Program-made: the position numbers and the translations under genes | Part shown: in pieces, positions 10,069-22,103 of the stretch | Numbering within the stretch: position 1 is the first letter of the stretch | Layout: each line of letters starts with the position of its first letter | Notes under the pieces: model-generated | The model's database searches: none | The model's input: the letters and a program-made list of their open reading frames with translations, nothing else | Told to the model about the DNA's origin: nothing | Assembly (NCBI RefSeq): GCF_051622035.1 | Contig: NC_135357.1 | Location: 14,066,001 to 14,130,000 of the forward strand | DNA length: 64,000 bases | Direction of reading: 5' to 3' | Source: Arctopsyche grandis | Lineage: Eukaryota > Arthropoda > Insecta > Trichoptera > Hydropsychidae

Positions 10069-11948
10069 GGTGAATTCAAAATAATAATATCAACTCCCCT
10101 TTTCCTCCATCTTTCTCTTGTAGACGAATTATCTGTGTTCGATACTTGAGATGGAACGCTTATTTATTAAAGACATATGTAAATTATTGTAAATTAAAAA
10201 ACATATACATATATTTGATGTTATTAAAGTAAATTTTAGGAATGTTAGTTACATCATTGACTCTTGATATTGTAAGGCAAACACAAAAATATATGTTCAT
10301 ATGGATTCGAATACAAGCACAAATGTTCGATAACGTCAGGCAAATCGCCAATAAAGAGCGATAACGTTAACGTTACCGTTGACGACAGTCGATGTCGAAG
10401 TTTCGATGAAATTACGTTTTTACGCGGTGGTAGCGTCGCGGCCGTAAAAGGGGCGTAATGATACGGCCGTGTGGGATTCGGAATCGACGACTAATAAAAA
10501 AAAATTAGACGTTAGCGTATCTAAATTAGAGCCGAATCTAAAACGCTTCCTTTTTTTTTAGATGACTACGTGTTGGACTAATTTTTATTTATTACATACC
10601 TCTTCTTATGTATTATTGTTTTCAACTTCACATATCAAAAACTAATGGAATGTTTCATACGGAATCGTATGTATGTATGTGAAAATTTATTTTTAATATT
10701 AGAAAAAATATATAGTAAATTTAAATATCGTGCAATATATTAAATGTTGTGCATAGTGAAGTGCATTTAGCCAACAGCAGTTAGTTCAGTGGCGCCGATT
10801 GAATTTTAGCCGAAACCGATCGTTGGTCGGACTGAAAGCTAATGATTTCCACTCCAAAGTTTCGGGTTCGTTAGCTCCGATCCGTGGACCTTTTTCCAGA
10901 GGCGTGCTGAAACTTTTGCCTTCGTTTCGGTGTCAATTATTTGAATTTCTTTTGGTTTTCCGGGTGCGATTGAATTACCGCGCAGCTGATCGAATTTCTT
11001 ATTTTTTATTTCTCTGATTGATCTTTGTATTGGGTAGTAAATATCTATGTAAGTAGTTGGTACATTGTATATTAGAGGTATTTTTTTTTTATCTTAACCT
11101 CACTCGCACTTGTTTTGAATTACACGAACTTGTTATTTTTCTCATGTACAAATTAAAAAAAATAAAAAGATTGAAATAAAACGTGACTATTGAACACTAG
11201 AAATGGAATAATATATTTTTGAACTCGGACGTCACTGGACCTATGTGAATATGAAAGGATTTTATTTTAACATTTTTAGTTCGTTCTGCACTAACTGCGG
11301 GTGAATTGTTTTCAAAAGCTTCAATTTGTTTTTGTAAACCTCAAAACTCGTCGATAATACATTCAAATAATAGCTTTTGGATGTGAGTGAAGTATTTTTT
11401 TTTTTTAGATACTGACGCACATGTACTGTATTAATATACATATATGTACATACATATGGACATATGTAGTGAATATCTTGAGATGGGTAATATCCAGTGG
11501 TTTTCCGTTAACTTCTGGCATTGACAGAGAGTAAATAAGAAAGGGATTGTATGTATAATATGTTAGAAGAATCTTTAGTGGTGTTAATTTAACCGATTTC
11601 ATATAAAGCCATTACGAAAAAGTATCAGTATGGATATTGAAAAGAGATTTTTCTATTCGCCATGTGATTTTTATTTAATTTTTATGGGAATAATTTTAAT
11701 ATTTTTAAAATGCATATTGGATTCCGAGTAATTTAGATTCACCATGTCAAACGTTTGTATTATTTCCATGCATAATATATACATAAGTTGACTTTGGAAA
11801 GGATTTTATCTCTATTGGTTACTCAGTGCCTTCTAGAACGAAAATAATGAAAATTGGGAGTCGGTTATGGTTCTAGTGGGTAGGTTGGGCTTTTGGTAGT
11901 GCCAATTTTGGCTTGATAATTTTATTTTTACATGATGTCACGGCAAGA
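10069..11948. other. Non-coding DNA with two GC-balanced islands
   Basis: Positions 10320-10510 are CpG-rich for this window and contain repeated GATAACGTTAACGTTA-type motifs. Positions 10780-11010 are also of higher complexity. The rest is AT-rich with ACATATGTA runs. No gene was recognised. Confidence 0.4.
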
Positions 11949-12112
11949 CGTTTACGGACAAAACGTCGAAGGACACAATGTCTACGTCAAAATAATAAAG
12001 TGACATAATGTCTACGGACAAAATGATAACGCGACATAATGTCGACGGACAAAATGATAACGACATCATTTTGTCGTAGATGTTGTGTTGTTCGACGTTT
12101 TGTCCGTGGAGG
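11949..12112. repeat. Inverted repeat enclosing ACAAAATG/ACATAATG tandem units
   Basis: The left arm carries ACGGACAAAACGTCGAAGGA and the right arm TTCGACGTTTTGTCCGTGG, inverted copies. Between them the block GACATAATGTCTACGGACAAAATGATAACG is repeated with variations. The structure suggests a short foldback or MITE-like element, with no coding region. Confidence 0.65.
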
Positions 12113-12764
12113 TTTTCTTATGGGACCGTATTATGTGTATACATATACATACATATAACAGTTCAAGTGTTGCCTCCGGTTCGATCATGAACGTACCATT
12201 TTGTTCATATATGAAGTATTGGTTTTAGTTTAAATGCTAACAGCCAAAAGCTTTATTATGTCACATGAATCTTCCATCTGTCAAAACCTTTAATATGTCA
12301 AAACGCGAAGTACATACATATTTAAAAGGAAAATCCCATGGAACCGCATTACAACGTTGCTATAATTCCCGTTTCCACTAATAATAAAAATATTGTAACC
12401 CATGGTAAGCATACATACACACAAGATGGGAAAAATGATTGAGAGTACTTAATGCCTAATAGTTTATGCATGAACAAACTAATTCGTTTGTCAATTTTTT
12501 TTGTGTACACTAGAACTGACCAAATCGGTTCGTGAATGAACAAACTAGTATGTTCATGAACGAATGAAATTTACACCTGGACTGCAACACATAGGTATGT
12601 ACATACATACATATTTGTAGATATCGTAATCATAGAAAAAAATAGAATTAATTTTTCGTCATAGAAAGTAATTAATGTCAATTTGATTAGAGAAGTAGTG
12701 TACAGAATGATAAATCCAGGAAAGAATCAATGACACCAAAGTTATTCGAATAGCAGGCATTTTA
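12113..12764. other. AT-rich non-coding DNA
   Basis: Contains ACATACATA microsatellite patches and short repeated ATGAACAAACTA motifs near 12470-12560. No gene was recognised. Confidence 0.4.
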
Positions 12765-13005
12765 GACGCAGACACACAGTGGTATGCGGCACGTTTATTT
12801 TTTAGATAGTTTTGCACATGTAAATATTATACATAAAACGCGAGCACTTATTTTATCCTTGTTTTGATACAGGTTTTACAGTGACCGATAGGGGTGAAAA
12901 TTGTTGAAATAATAAGATCGTACGAATTAGCAATGACATGAAGACACGCCCATTCACAGCCGGAGTCTAGGCATGCCGTGCCGTACGATTTTGTGTGTCT
13001 GCGTC
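12765..13005. mobile_element. MITE with GACGCAGACACACA terminal repeats
   Basis: The left end GACGCAGACACACA and the right end TGTGTGTCTGCGTC are exact 14-bp inverses, and similarity continues inward through GGCACG/CGTGCC. TTTA flanks both sides (12761-12764 and 13006-13009), a possible short target duplication. At 241 bases it has no coding capacity. The superfamily is not assigned. Confidence 0.65.
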
Positions 13006-13839
13006 TTTAGGTTGACATTAGTTACTATAGAGATTTTCTGTATATGTATGTATAAGTACGTATTTTAACAATGGAAGTTTTTATATAAAATACTTGTTTT
13101 TATACTTTATACAAAATCAATACATCAATGTGTACGATTCAGCCAACGTCGTTCAAATGTCATTTTTTTGAGTGGTACTAATCGTCTGATTTGTTTCGGC
13201 GAATTGCCTTCAGATTTGTATTTCGGCGAATTGGAGAATAATTTAGGGATTTCGGAGTTTGGAAGAGGGTGGTCACGGTGATAGGGTTGGATTGTCTGTT
13301 TGGTGGGGGAGGGGGGGGTGTGTGGTTTGTCCCACCTGATACATAATGAGGTGGTGCGGAACGGACGGACAGGCCGTTTGTTTTTACCGGGGCTCTTCTT
13401 GCGGTCGTGTCCGTCGTGACCGGGGCCAGGTCGGCTTCCGGTTCCCGACGACTCTCACAAAACTAGTTTTCATTCAAGAAGATCGTGTACCTTAATAACC
13501 CCGCACACACACGTACGTATAGGTATATCCAATTCGATCGTTAATTTATTCGAGCGCCTATAATTCGGTGTATGTTTTATTTTTAATATAATTTTTGTGT
13601 TTTCTTAAACTATAAAGGTGACTTTGTACTTTGTCGAGTGAATTCGAAGGAAATTTTTGATGGAAATTCAATTAAACGTCGAGATTTTAGTTTTAAAAGT
13701 TAACAAAGGGTAGACGTTCTTAAAAGTTAACGAGTAATACATTTATAATATGTATTCGCAAGCTCGTATAAAATCCGTTACTTAGAGAGTTTCGTATTTG
13801 GCGCTGATATACATATGTATATGTATAACAAAACATGTA
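13006..13839. other. Non-coding DNA with a G-rich, GC-balanced island
   Basis: Positions 13240-13470 are G-rich, including a long G run at 13300-13318, with CACCTG and GGTGG motifs. It is unique sequence with no frame that looks coding. Confidence 0.35.
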
Positions 13840-13915
13840 TTTATTTTATTTTATTTTAAGTTTATGTGGACCATTGTGGCATTACAGGAGTCCCTAATGC
13901 GCCATAATGGTCGAA
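13840..13915 (-). repeat. Possible SINE/LINE 3' end with TAAAA tail
   Basis: On the minus strand, TGTAATGCCACAATGG is followed by an AAAATAAAATAAAATAAATA tail. The related TGTAATGTCACTATGG plus tail occurs at the low-coordinate end of the SINE at 16495-17024. The shared end and A-rich tail suggest a common retroposon 3' module. Confidence 0.4.
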
Positions 13916-16494
13916 AAATACAGATAGACGAGAAAAATAAAAATATATACATATGTATATAAAAAAATACATCATATATATATAGTATCCTATTCTGTCT
14001 GTGTGTCCGTTTGTCTGAGATAACGTTGGCCGTACTATATGTAATAGTCGAGAGATATAAAAAAGACGTCTTAATGTGAAACGTAAAAGAGGTTTGTAAA
14101 AAAATATCAAATAATAAAATACTAAGTAGGGAATGTCTTGCACGTATAGCCAGCACCAATATGTAAGAACCAGCCGCAAATACGAAACATTCCTGCGAGG
14201 TCCAAATGGAAGAGAGAAGATCAAAATTCCACTCATAAATTTCATTAAATTATGAAAATAATGATGAGCCTAGGTTACCATACAAATATGTTAAAATAAT
14301 CTACGATAACCTACACTCACTGTGGTGGAAAATATCACATTCAGGCTCAGCAGCAACGATTTCATTGAGAAGTCGGTTAACTCTTGGAATAGGAGCCATT
14401 CGATAAAGAACTGCGTGAGCACAACCATCAAATGATGTTGTCTAACCACGCACTTAATTATTAGGGACACACACAAAGTCCCAACTGTTCCAGCAATGAC
14501 GGGCATGACGTATTACCACGTAGAAGCTGGAGAACAAAACGAATATTTAATTATAAAAAAAGATTATTATAAAATGTCTACGCCTTTTGACTTATGTACA
14601 TACATAGGTTAAATTGTATTTTCAAATATTCTGTCATTTTTTGTAATATACATTAGCGAAGGCAGTACGTTGAAACCGATAAAAAAAAACCACTTAAGAT
14701 TATATCTTATTATTAAACGAACTACATAATCTTGTATAATTATTTATATATTTGTCATTTTTTTTTAATATTAGACGAACGGTTTTTCTGATTCTTTTCA
14801 CATCTCCTTATTCTAGTTTAAAATCACAACAGAATTGAGAAAACTCATTTAGTGGGTTAAATTGTTTTTTAAGCTTTTGACATTTATGCAGTATTGCATC
14901 ATGTTCGCACGCATGCAATTAGCGCTGTCTGACTTTGTTGCAAATAAATCACCATCTCTTTATACCGGGTATACACAACACGAGTACATATGTATATCAT
15001 ATATGGATATTTAACATTTTCCAGTATTGCTTTCTTACGGTCGGTTTTATAAGCTTTTTATTAACTTCACTCGGTTATTAATTAAATTTTGAAGTAATGA
15101 AATTAAATTTGAATTTTCAAATATTGTTCAATATTTTCGTATGTAATTTATTTATTTAAATTTGATCGAGGCGGGTTCGTATTTTTGCTAAACAATTGTG
15201 CATTAAAAATTCTCGATTCCTTTTTAAGTAAACACAGTCATAATTTACATCGATTGCCACACATATTTTTTTTATCGAACCAAATACCGATTTAATTTGC
15301 AGTTTCGAATCCTATTCGAACGTAATTTATCCGTTTTTGTGGCGCCCGTCATTCAATTTTCGCGTGTATTTTTTTCGCCTTCAGAAAAGTTTTAAAATTA
15401 TACACTTTGGACCTCGGAAGAGAACGTCCGGACCAGTTCTTATAAAAATTATTCGTATATAAAACCTGATCTTTGAGGACCGGTTCTCGAATTGTCCTTA
15501 CTTTAATTTATATTCATAGCATCCCGTGCACACTACGACTATGTAATTTGCGTGGACACACGTACATATATTTATAAGCGATATTTATTATTTATAGCTG
15601 CACTTATCGAAATGCACATGGATGTTCATTTTGACTTTGGAAACATATCGACTGTGTATTAGGATAGAAAAATTCCTGTTCTTCTTGAATTTCTCAAACT
15701 GTAGAGCCTGTTTAAAGTATATCTTTACATTACGTAAAATTAGCCTCGAGCTGAACGCCAGATTTTTTGTTTGTAGAAAAAGGCTTAGCATATGCGATGT
15801 TCAGTAGCGCGAGTGTGAGAGAGATGATTACCAAGTGTGAGAGAGATAGTCCATAAGAGAACAGGTGCTCGCGAACGAGCTGGGACAGGTGGGAGATAAA
15901 TTCGAATATGGAACGCCTTCGCCTTCACCTTCCAGCTCCCTTCTTCTCAAATCCCTTATACATATCCAGGTCGTTTCCCACCTTTATTACGACCGTCAAA
16001 AGAAGCGGGAAAAATTGTCGCTCGCGAGATGCTGTCGTCCATTGTTGCCGAATTTCATATTTTCGATATCGATTCTTGAGGAGGGGGCTTTTGCGATTCA
16101 TTTTCATTAAAGGGGTTAACGGTGATTAAAAGCGTTTCGTCAGACGCGAATTTTGCGATGGACGGCCGTGTAAATCTTTCCGATAAGGGTTGCTTCGCTA
16201 AAATGGCACCCTTGGGACGTTGCCATCTAATTACGAAACTGCCAATGTTCGTTGTTGGCGTATTTATGGCTAAGAATTTTAACGACGATTGGTAGTTATG
16301 GCTTATGAATATAAAAGAAATGGACTCAAATTATATATGTACGTGTATATGTATGTACATATGTACATATGTATAAAATTGTAATTGTGTATTAAGGAAA
16401 GGTTTCCCATTTCAATTGTAAATTATATGTAATTTTAACCAACTCAATAATAACAACCCACTCTGGCTAAGACTAAACATATTTTATTTTATTT
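13916..16494. other. Non-coding DNA, no gene recognised
   Basis: Mostly AT-rich. Positions 15830-16280 are more GC-balanced and contain CCTTCGCCTTCACCTTCC and a GGGGTTAA motif at 16115-16122. Several 60-127-codon open frames here lack domains and overlap on both strands. Confidence 0.35.
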
Positions 16495-17024
16495 AAAACT
16501 TTGCCATAGTGACATTACAAAATTGTTTTAAGTCGTCACTACTTTATTCAATCAATATATGTACACTCATTACAGATCGCTCCAATGTGACGAGTGTACT
16601 ATACAGATCAAGAAACACACCAAATTATATGTTAATACATAATTATTACATAATTCGATATTATACATGACATCTATGGTTAAACATAGCAAAGTGCATT
16701 GGAAACATCGTACACAATACGTTCAACAAATATTTATACAACAATACGAATTTTTATACAATAATCATCCACAGATACATCTATGGAGAGAAACCCGGCG
16801 AACCTTGAGATATAACATAATAACTCAAGATTTTGCGAGAGAAATGGGGAGGGAAAGACAATTTTGCAGGAATCGTTACAATGAAAATCAGAAAAATTGG
16901 CTAACTCTGATAGGAAACGACCGACCTGGTCACAAACCAAGGTCTGGCAAGCAGCAACCAGTATGACTCGAACTCGTAACCACACTGACCATACAAGATA
17001 TGCTTACCACTAGTCCATGCGGCT
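16495..17024 (-). mobile_element. tRNA-derived SINE
   Basis: The minus strand starts with a tRNA-like head. An A-box-like TGGACTAGTGG (17007-17017) and a B-box-like GAGTTCGAGTC (16965-16975) are about 30 bases apart, the internal RNA polymerase III promoter layout. The head is followed by a tRNA-unrelated body. The far end carries TGTAATGTCACTATGG and an A/T-rich AAATAAAATAAAA tail, resembling 13840-13915. The head boundaries are well supported; the 3' boundary is less certain. Confidence 0.6.
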
Positions 17025-18179
17025 GATAATATGAATGCAGAAACAAATAAAATAAACTAAGATAAATATAAAACATGAAACAAATAAATCAATATAAAAA
17101 ATAAATACACTATAAATAATCTATATATAAAATCGAATTCAACTACCTCTCAACCAGATCAGTATATTTTAGATTAAATAAATCTAAGCTAACATAAATC
17201 TGACTGATGAGTGAAGAAGGTGACGGAGACATGGAACTGGTACGTGCCACAAGAAATGAGAACAAACTGCGGTGTCTAATGTACCTCAGTTGGCTGGGAA
17301 TATTGAAGCTCAATTCGGAAAAAAATTAGGATTGCTCACCAAACCAATCAGTAGAAATGTTTTCACAAATGGTGACCGGAAAAATGCAATCGAGATAGTT
17401 GCACTCTCGAGACATCCAAACTTTCAAAGATGCTCAAGGAGAACTAACGCATTAGAATTCCACAAATAAGCGTCAAAGGGTATTTGTATGTTATCCGAGG
17501 GTGCTAACCGTTTTTTGTGAAATTCTATTGCAAGTTTTTTGAGCGTCTTTAAAAATTAGGACTTCTCGAAACTGCGCCATTATTCAGTGCAATTTAGTGC
17601 ATCTTTCCGGGAACCTTTACAAATATACTCTACGTCGTGACTTGAGGGAATTATAACCTAGTGCTTCCAGCAAGTAGGCACTAGGATAAAGCCAAGGATA
17701 GTGACCCTAAACTATCATACGTATATACATACATGTAAGTATATCTGAGAAACCTCCTGTGCACTCTATCAACTCTCAAGCAATGTGACAGTGACAGATG
17801 CTCGATCGAGGTACCAGTTTTTCGTTTCGACGCTACGTTATTATTTTTCTTTCATTAAAACGATATGTTTTTAAACGTAACGCAGACTAATTAAGTGATG
17901 TGTAATAGTATAAATAAATCGTAGAACAAAATTTCCTCTTTGTACATACGTATGTACATTTCGAAAAACATTAAATATTATGTTTTGTGTTTAAAAATAT
18001 TTTAAATACTAGTGAGCTGTAATACGTTTATTTTTTTTCGAGATTCTCAACATATCGAATTAAAATAAGCGATAAAAATTTGTGAACAAATTTCGAACAA
18101 AGTCGAACAGCAATAGTGTTTTTGGAACTGAAAATTGGACTTCCACCACTTTAATATATAACGGATCATATATTATAAT
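17025..18179. other. Non-coding DNA, no gene recognised
   Basis: Unique sequence. Positions 17180-17700 have less AT bias and may be part of an unrecognised old element, but no terminal repeats or domains were found. Confidence 0.35.
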
Positions 18180-18337
18180 CAGCGGCGTGCCGTGGAAATT
18201 TTCCTGTCTTTATCGCACAACCTCATTTTGGTGTGCGCGAGCAGAAACCAAGGGGACTCTGTATGACGTCTCCCAGTACCCCTGTATCCTGCGCGGGCAT
18301 ACGATAAAAACGCGGAGATTTCCACGGCACGCCTCTG
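18180..18337. mobile_element. Short hAT-type MITE, CAGCGGCGTGCCGTGG ends
   Basis: The ends are CAGCGGCGTGCCGTGGAAAT and ATTTCCACGGCACGCCTCTG, inverted with one mismatch. Subterminal TTTATCG/CGATAAA also pairs. The flanks ATTATAAT (18172-18179) and ATTGTAAT (18338-18345) are an 8-bp target duplication with one mismatch. CAG...CTG ends with 8-bp duplications are characteristic of hAT. The element is 158 bases with no coding region. Confidence 0.8.
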
Positions 18338-19771
18338 ATTGTAATATTTATTCAAGTGACCAAATATGTCAATTGACAACAGAAGTATTTTGTTTACACA
18401 GTGAATCACGTCATCAACGCTACTGGCATTTTAAGCATGACGTCTATAGCGGTCATCCGCGGGGAAAGGGTTAATAATTCCAATTTTGGTATACCTTATG
18501 GTATCGTAACTTTGATCGCAGACGGGCTTTGGTGTCTTTTAATTTTGAAGGATTTTTTTCGTTACTGGTGTTGCTCAGGCATCACTGGTAACGCCGGCTA
18601 ATATTATACATAATATTTCCATATAATCTGTTGTTAAATGTTTTGTTTTTTTTTATTACAAATTTTCCATTTCTTATAGTCTTTTGGGATGTATTTTATT
18701 TACGTTTTCGTTTTAAAAAATAAATAATTCATTAGTCTTCGATGGAAACATAACATTGTATATATATATATACATATGTACATACATAGGTAATATGTAG
18801 TCGTGTCCCGTTAAATTCGGTCCATTATATACACACACACACTTACCAGTATAAAATATACCAGATTACGAAGCAGCACGATAGTAACCGGATACCCTTT
18901 ATTGTTCTCATTATTCTGCGCCTTTGATATCAAAATCGCAGTCTGGTTTTTTTCTACACATACACACATATATACATACACATACACCCTCGCTAACACT
19001 ACACAGATATTTTCTCACACTTTATCTGTCTGCCCTTTTATCTTAGCGCGTCCTTTTTTGCGACCCTCCCAGCCGCGGGAAGCTTCTTGAAGATGGCCGT
19101 CGAGATGACTGTCACTCGGTGACAAGTCATAACTAGCGCTACGGCACCTATCCGACAAGTTCTACCCTGTATCCTCACACCCTTACATGGTATCGATCAC
19201 AACCCCCATTCGTGAAAAAGTTTACTCTACGATGTTTTTTTTTTTTTAAGATTTAGCCGTTGCGCTTTGCCTCGGCGTGCGCGGGTTATAATCGGCTGTG
19301 GCGAATCTAAATTTGAACACATCTATAGGTCGAAAAGGCGTGTCGTGACCCGAGAGGTCTCGACCCGATCTGAATCTGAGTGGGGAGGGTGACGGTGGTA
19401 GGGGTGGGAGAAGAGTGTGGGAGGGTACGTGGGCCGCCGGTGCGCGACCGCTGACGAGGCTTTTGTACGAGAGAGCTGGAAGAGATGTCATGAGATATGA
19501 CGATAGGTGTGCGATTTGACGGTGGATGACGAAACTCGCGTGAATGGAGGCTTTATAGGTGTTCGGTTGCACTGGCGGTGTTGGCGTGAGTGTGGGTGGT
19601 GTGACTATAATATACGCACATATTTTTTTATACGCTCAAAACATATCTAATTGTATTTTATTATTGATATTTGAAGAATGAAAACGAGTCGGGTCAAATT
19701 ACTCGAATAATGTATTATGTATGTGGTTGACCAATAAGGCTAAATTGCCAAAGGGTTTATTGTATTCGAGG
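18338..19771. other. Non-coding DNA with an island at 19080-19600
   Basis: Contains a GGGTTAA motif at 18468-18474, microsatellite at 18760-18850 and 18955-18990, and a CpG-rich unique stretch at 19080-19600. The minus-strand 108-codon open frame in the CpG-rich stretch has no recognisable domain. Confidence 0.35.
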
Positions 19772-20692
19772 TAGGGATCCCAAATATTCGTCGACTTCAA
19801 CTATTCGAATATCGAATAGTAAAACAAGAGCTATTCGAATATTCGAATATATTCGAAAATTAAAAAAAAGGTAATTACATATGTACTAAGCATAAATTAC
19901 ATTATATTTATAAATGTAATATATTAAAATTAATAAAACGTAATTTCAAGAAAATTAAAAAAAACATGAAACTAAAATCCACAAAAAAATGAGATAAAAA
20001 TTTATAAACTCCTGCTGTAATTAAAGATGCACTATTTTTGCTTAATTTTTTGATTGCGGTTTCAACGGGAGTAAGAACATCAATTCAAAATATATATTTC
20101 ATTCTTAGAAACAGTTGAAACATTGAAATTATATTCTTTTAGTGATATGTTTACACTTTCGTAAACTTGAATAAATCGTCTTATCATAGTTGCCATTGAA
20201 TTCCACCTCGTTTTTACATCCAATAATAATTTCAATTTACTTTCTTTTTTCATTATGATTTCTTCTAAAAATTTATATTTCGCCGGTTTGTCGCAGCGAC
20301 ATTGTTGGGACTATGGACTAGGCTTAAATATTCGTATTATTTTTAATGTTTTCTAAAATTTCGTAGAGATTATTATCGATCGAAAAATGTTTTTTCTTCA
20401 AACATTTCTGTATTTAATGAATAAAAATCCGTTTCTTCACATGTAGACATTTCATCTTCCTCATTATCTTCATTTTCATCACAATTATCGCTATTACATA
20501 TTTAATTTTCTTCATAATCATCGGCTTCTTCGTCATCACTCTTTTCATATTGATTTTGTGTATTTATTTTATAAAAAAATATATACACGAATAATATTCT
20601 AATAGTTGATGAAATATTCGAATAACGAATAGCTGAAAATCAGACGAATAATTCGAATACTCGAATATTTGAATATTAGATTGGGATCCCTA
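19772..20692 (-). mobile_element. Degenerate hAT transposon with TAGGGATCCCAA ends
   Basis: The ends are TAGGGATCCCAA and TTGGGATCCCTA, exact inverses, with subterminal arrays of ATTCGAATA-type motifs on both sides. The interior carries a broken hAT transposase on the minus strand. The flanks match at only 5 of 8 positions, so the target duplication is decayed. The length of about 920 bases is far below an autonomous hAT (several kb), so much has been lost. Confidence 0.75.
19975..20570 (-). pseudogene. hAT transposase remnant
   Basis: Read on the minus strand, an acidic stretch (SDDEEADDYEEN, then a stop, then NEDNEEDEMSTCEETDF) comes first. Then follow RCDKPAKYKFLEE and the conserved hAT block LLLDVKTRWNSMATMIRRF. 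After a frame change comes VLTPVETAIKKLSKNSA. 'DVxTRWNS' is a hallmark of hAT transposases, just before the helical region that precedes the C-terminal dimerisation domain. At least one stop and one frameshift make it non-functional. Neither the N-terminal zinc finger nor the C-terminal dimerisation region was found. Confidence 0.8.
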
Positions 20693-20697
20693 ATTCC

Positions 20698-21537
20698 CAG
20701 GGATCCCGGGACACGTGTAAAAAACATTTTTTTTCCAATTTAATATATATTTTATTACTAAAAAAAATAATTATGTACTTACAAAATATAAAAAAAGTAA
20801 ATATTACATGATACATCTATTAACTTGGTTTTATTGTTAAAAGGGACGAATTTTTTTTTTTTTAATTATCGGTTTTTTCTCCTGTCAGTATGTATATTTT
20901 AATTTCTTTTTTAAAGTCGAGGTTATCTTTATTTACGTTGTTTTGTATATTTGTCTTTGATAACTCCTTATTTAATTCTTCATCCATCGTCAAACACATA
21001 ATTGTTTCATCTTTATCCGAATCTAAAAGAGTTTCTACCATTGTGGAATCGTCAATACAAGAAGGATATACTCGCTTCATAATAGTTTCACCGTAGGATA
21101 CACATTTGCTTTTATTACAACACTCAAGAATGTTTTGTTCGGTATAAAATTAGAATTATTTAAAATTTGTGTTAAAAAAATAAATTTCAGGCTTCCTCTT
21201 TCTTCGATTTTAATTTTCAATTCTCGGAATAATTCATCGGTAAGGACAAGTCCTTCGGTATTGAGATTTTCCAAAAATAGAATTATAAGAAACGATTTTG
21301 GCCATTATGCTCATAAAACTTCCACGTTCGGGGAATGCGCTGTACTTAGTGCTAAACAACAAACCTTTTGAGAATATTTTACAATTCTTTATGTATTTGA
21401 TTTATTATTTCAGACGTTGTATATTTTCAAGATTTGATTAAATCCAATTCCCGGGATTCGAGATAAGACACGGGATAACAAAAATTCCATGAATTCCCGG
21501 GAATGTCTCTCCCGGGTCGACCTGGTCAGAAACCCTA
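20698..21537 (-). mobile_element. Degenerate hAT transposon with CAGAAACCCTA end
   Basis: The high-coordinate end reads GGTCAGAAACCCTA, the inverse of TAGGGTTTCTGATC at 56991, and both copies have CCCGGGAA-type subterminal motifs. The low-coordinate end (near CAGGGATCCCGGGACACG) is diverged or truncated against the hAT element ending at 20692. The interior carries a broken transposase-like reading on the minus strand. Confidence 0.65.
20862..21274 (-). pseudogene. hAT transposase-like remnant shared with 57135-57340
   Basis: Two adjacent minus-strand frames read ELFRELKIKIEERGSLKFIF and then MKRVYPSCIDDSTMVETLL with an acidic SDKDETIMCL continuation. The first resembles the hAT 'ELxxxIKERR..LxxLLxxLxNP' region that follows the catalytic core. 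The second is repeated on the plus strand at 57135-57340 (MKRVYPSCID, SDEDETIMCLTMNEELN). Two diverged copies of one reading, inside elements with the same ends, support a once-coding sequence. A frame break separates the parts. Confidence 0.6.
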
Positions 21538-21565
21538 GTATGTACATATATAGTATTAAATGTAA

Positions 21566-21707
21566 GCTCGGAATACATTTCTAAGCCCGCTTTAAAGGTC
21601 ACGGAATTTGACCCTTAAAGCCCTCAACATGAGGCCACCCCCCCAAAGAATACAGTCCAAGAGACCCTTTCGTCGGAGAAAATACGAAAATACGCTCGGA
21701 ATACATT
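21566..21707. repeat. 115-base segment bracketed by 14-bp direct repeats
   Basis: GCTCGGAATACATT occurs at 21566-21579 and again, exactly, at 21694-21707. The enclosed sequence (TCTAAGCCCGCTTTAAAGG ... CGAAAATACG) does not resemble its AT-rich surroundings. Direct repeats of this length are typical of target duplication by a retroposed insertion. The insert is not recognised. Confidence 0.55.
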
Positions 21708-22103
21708 AATGGGTTTTATTAAATTTGTTTCCGATATGATTTTATTTGTTGCTTTTTAAATACATAATGTTGCATGTCAGTTGCGTGCCGTGCCTATTAC
21801 CCACACATATGCAAATTCCTACAATGAAATGTAATATCAATAATTTATCGAAATCATTATGAATTTTATATTTGAATTAGGATCATACCAAAGGTTTTTA
21901 AACATGTCAATTAATTTTAATTTTTTTAGAAATGGTAATCATTGTTATATAAGAGTTTTGCACTTATTAATTGTTCTGTTTCTAAAGGAATTATTTTATA
22001 TACAAATGATTATATTTTAACTTATATGTACATATGTATGTAGATACATGAAGTCAATTTTCTTCTTTTTTTTTTTTCAAATTTTTGGACTTAAACAAAT
22101 TTT
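21708..22103. other. AT-rich non-coding DNA
   Basis: No gene or repeat family recognised, apart from ACATATGTATGTA runs near 22025. Confidence 0.4.

Noticed and set aside
16667..16966. 99-codon plus-strand frame
   Set aside because: It lies antisense inside the SINE body and has no coding features.
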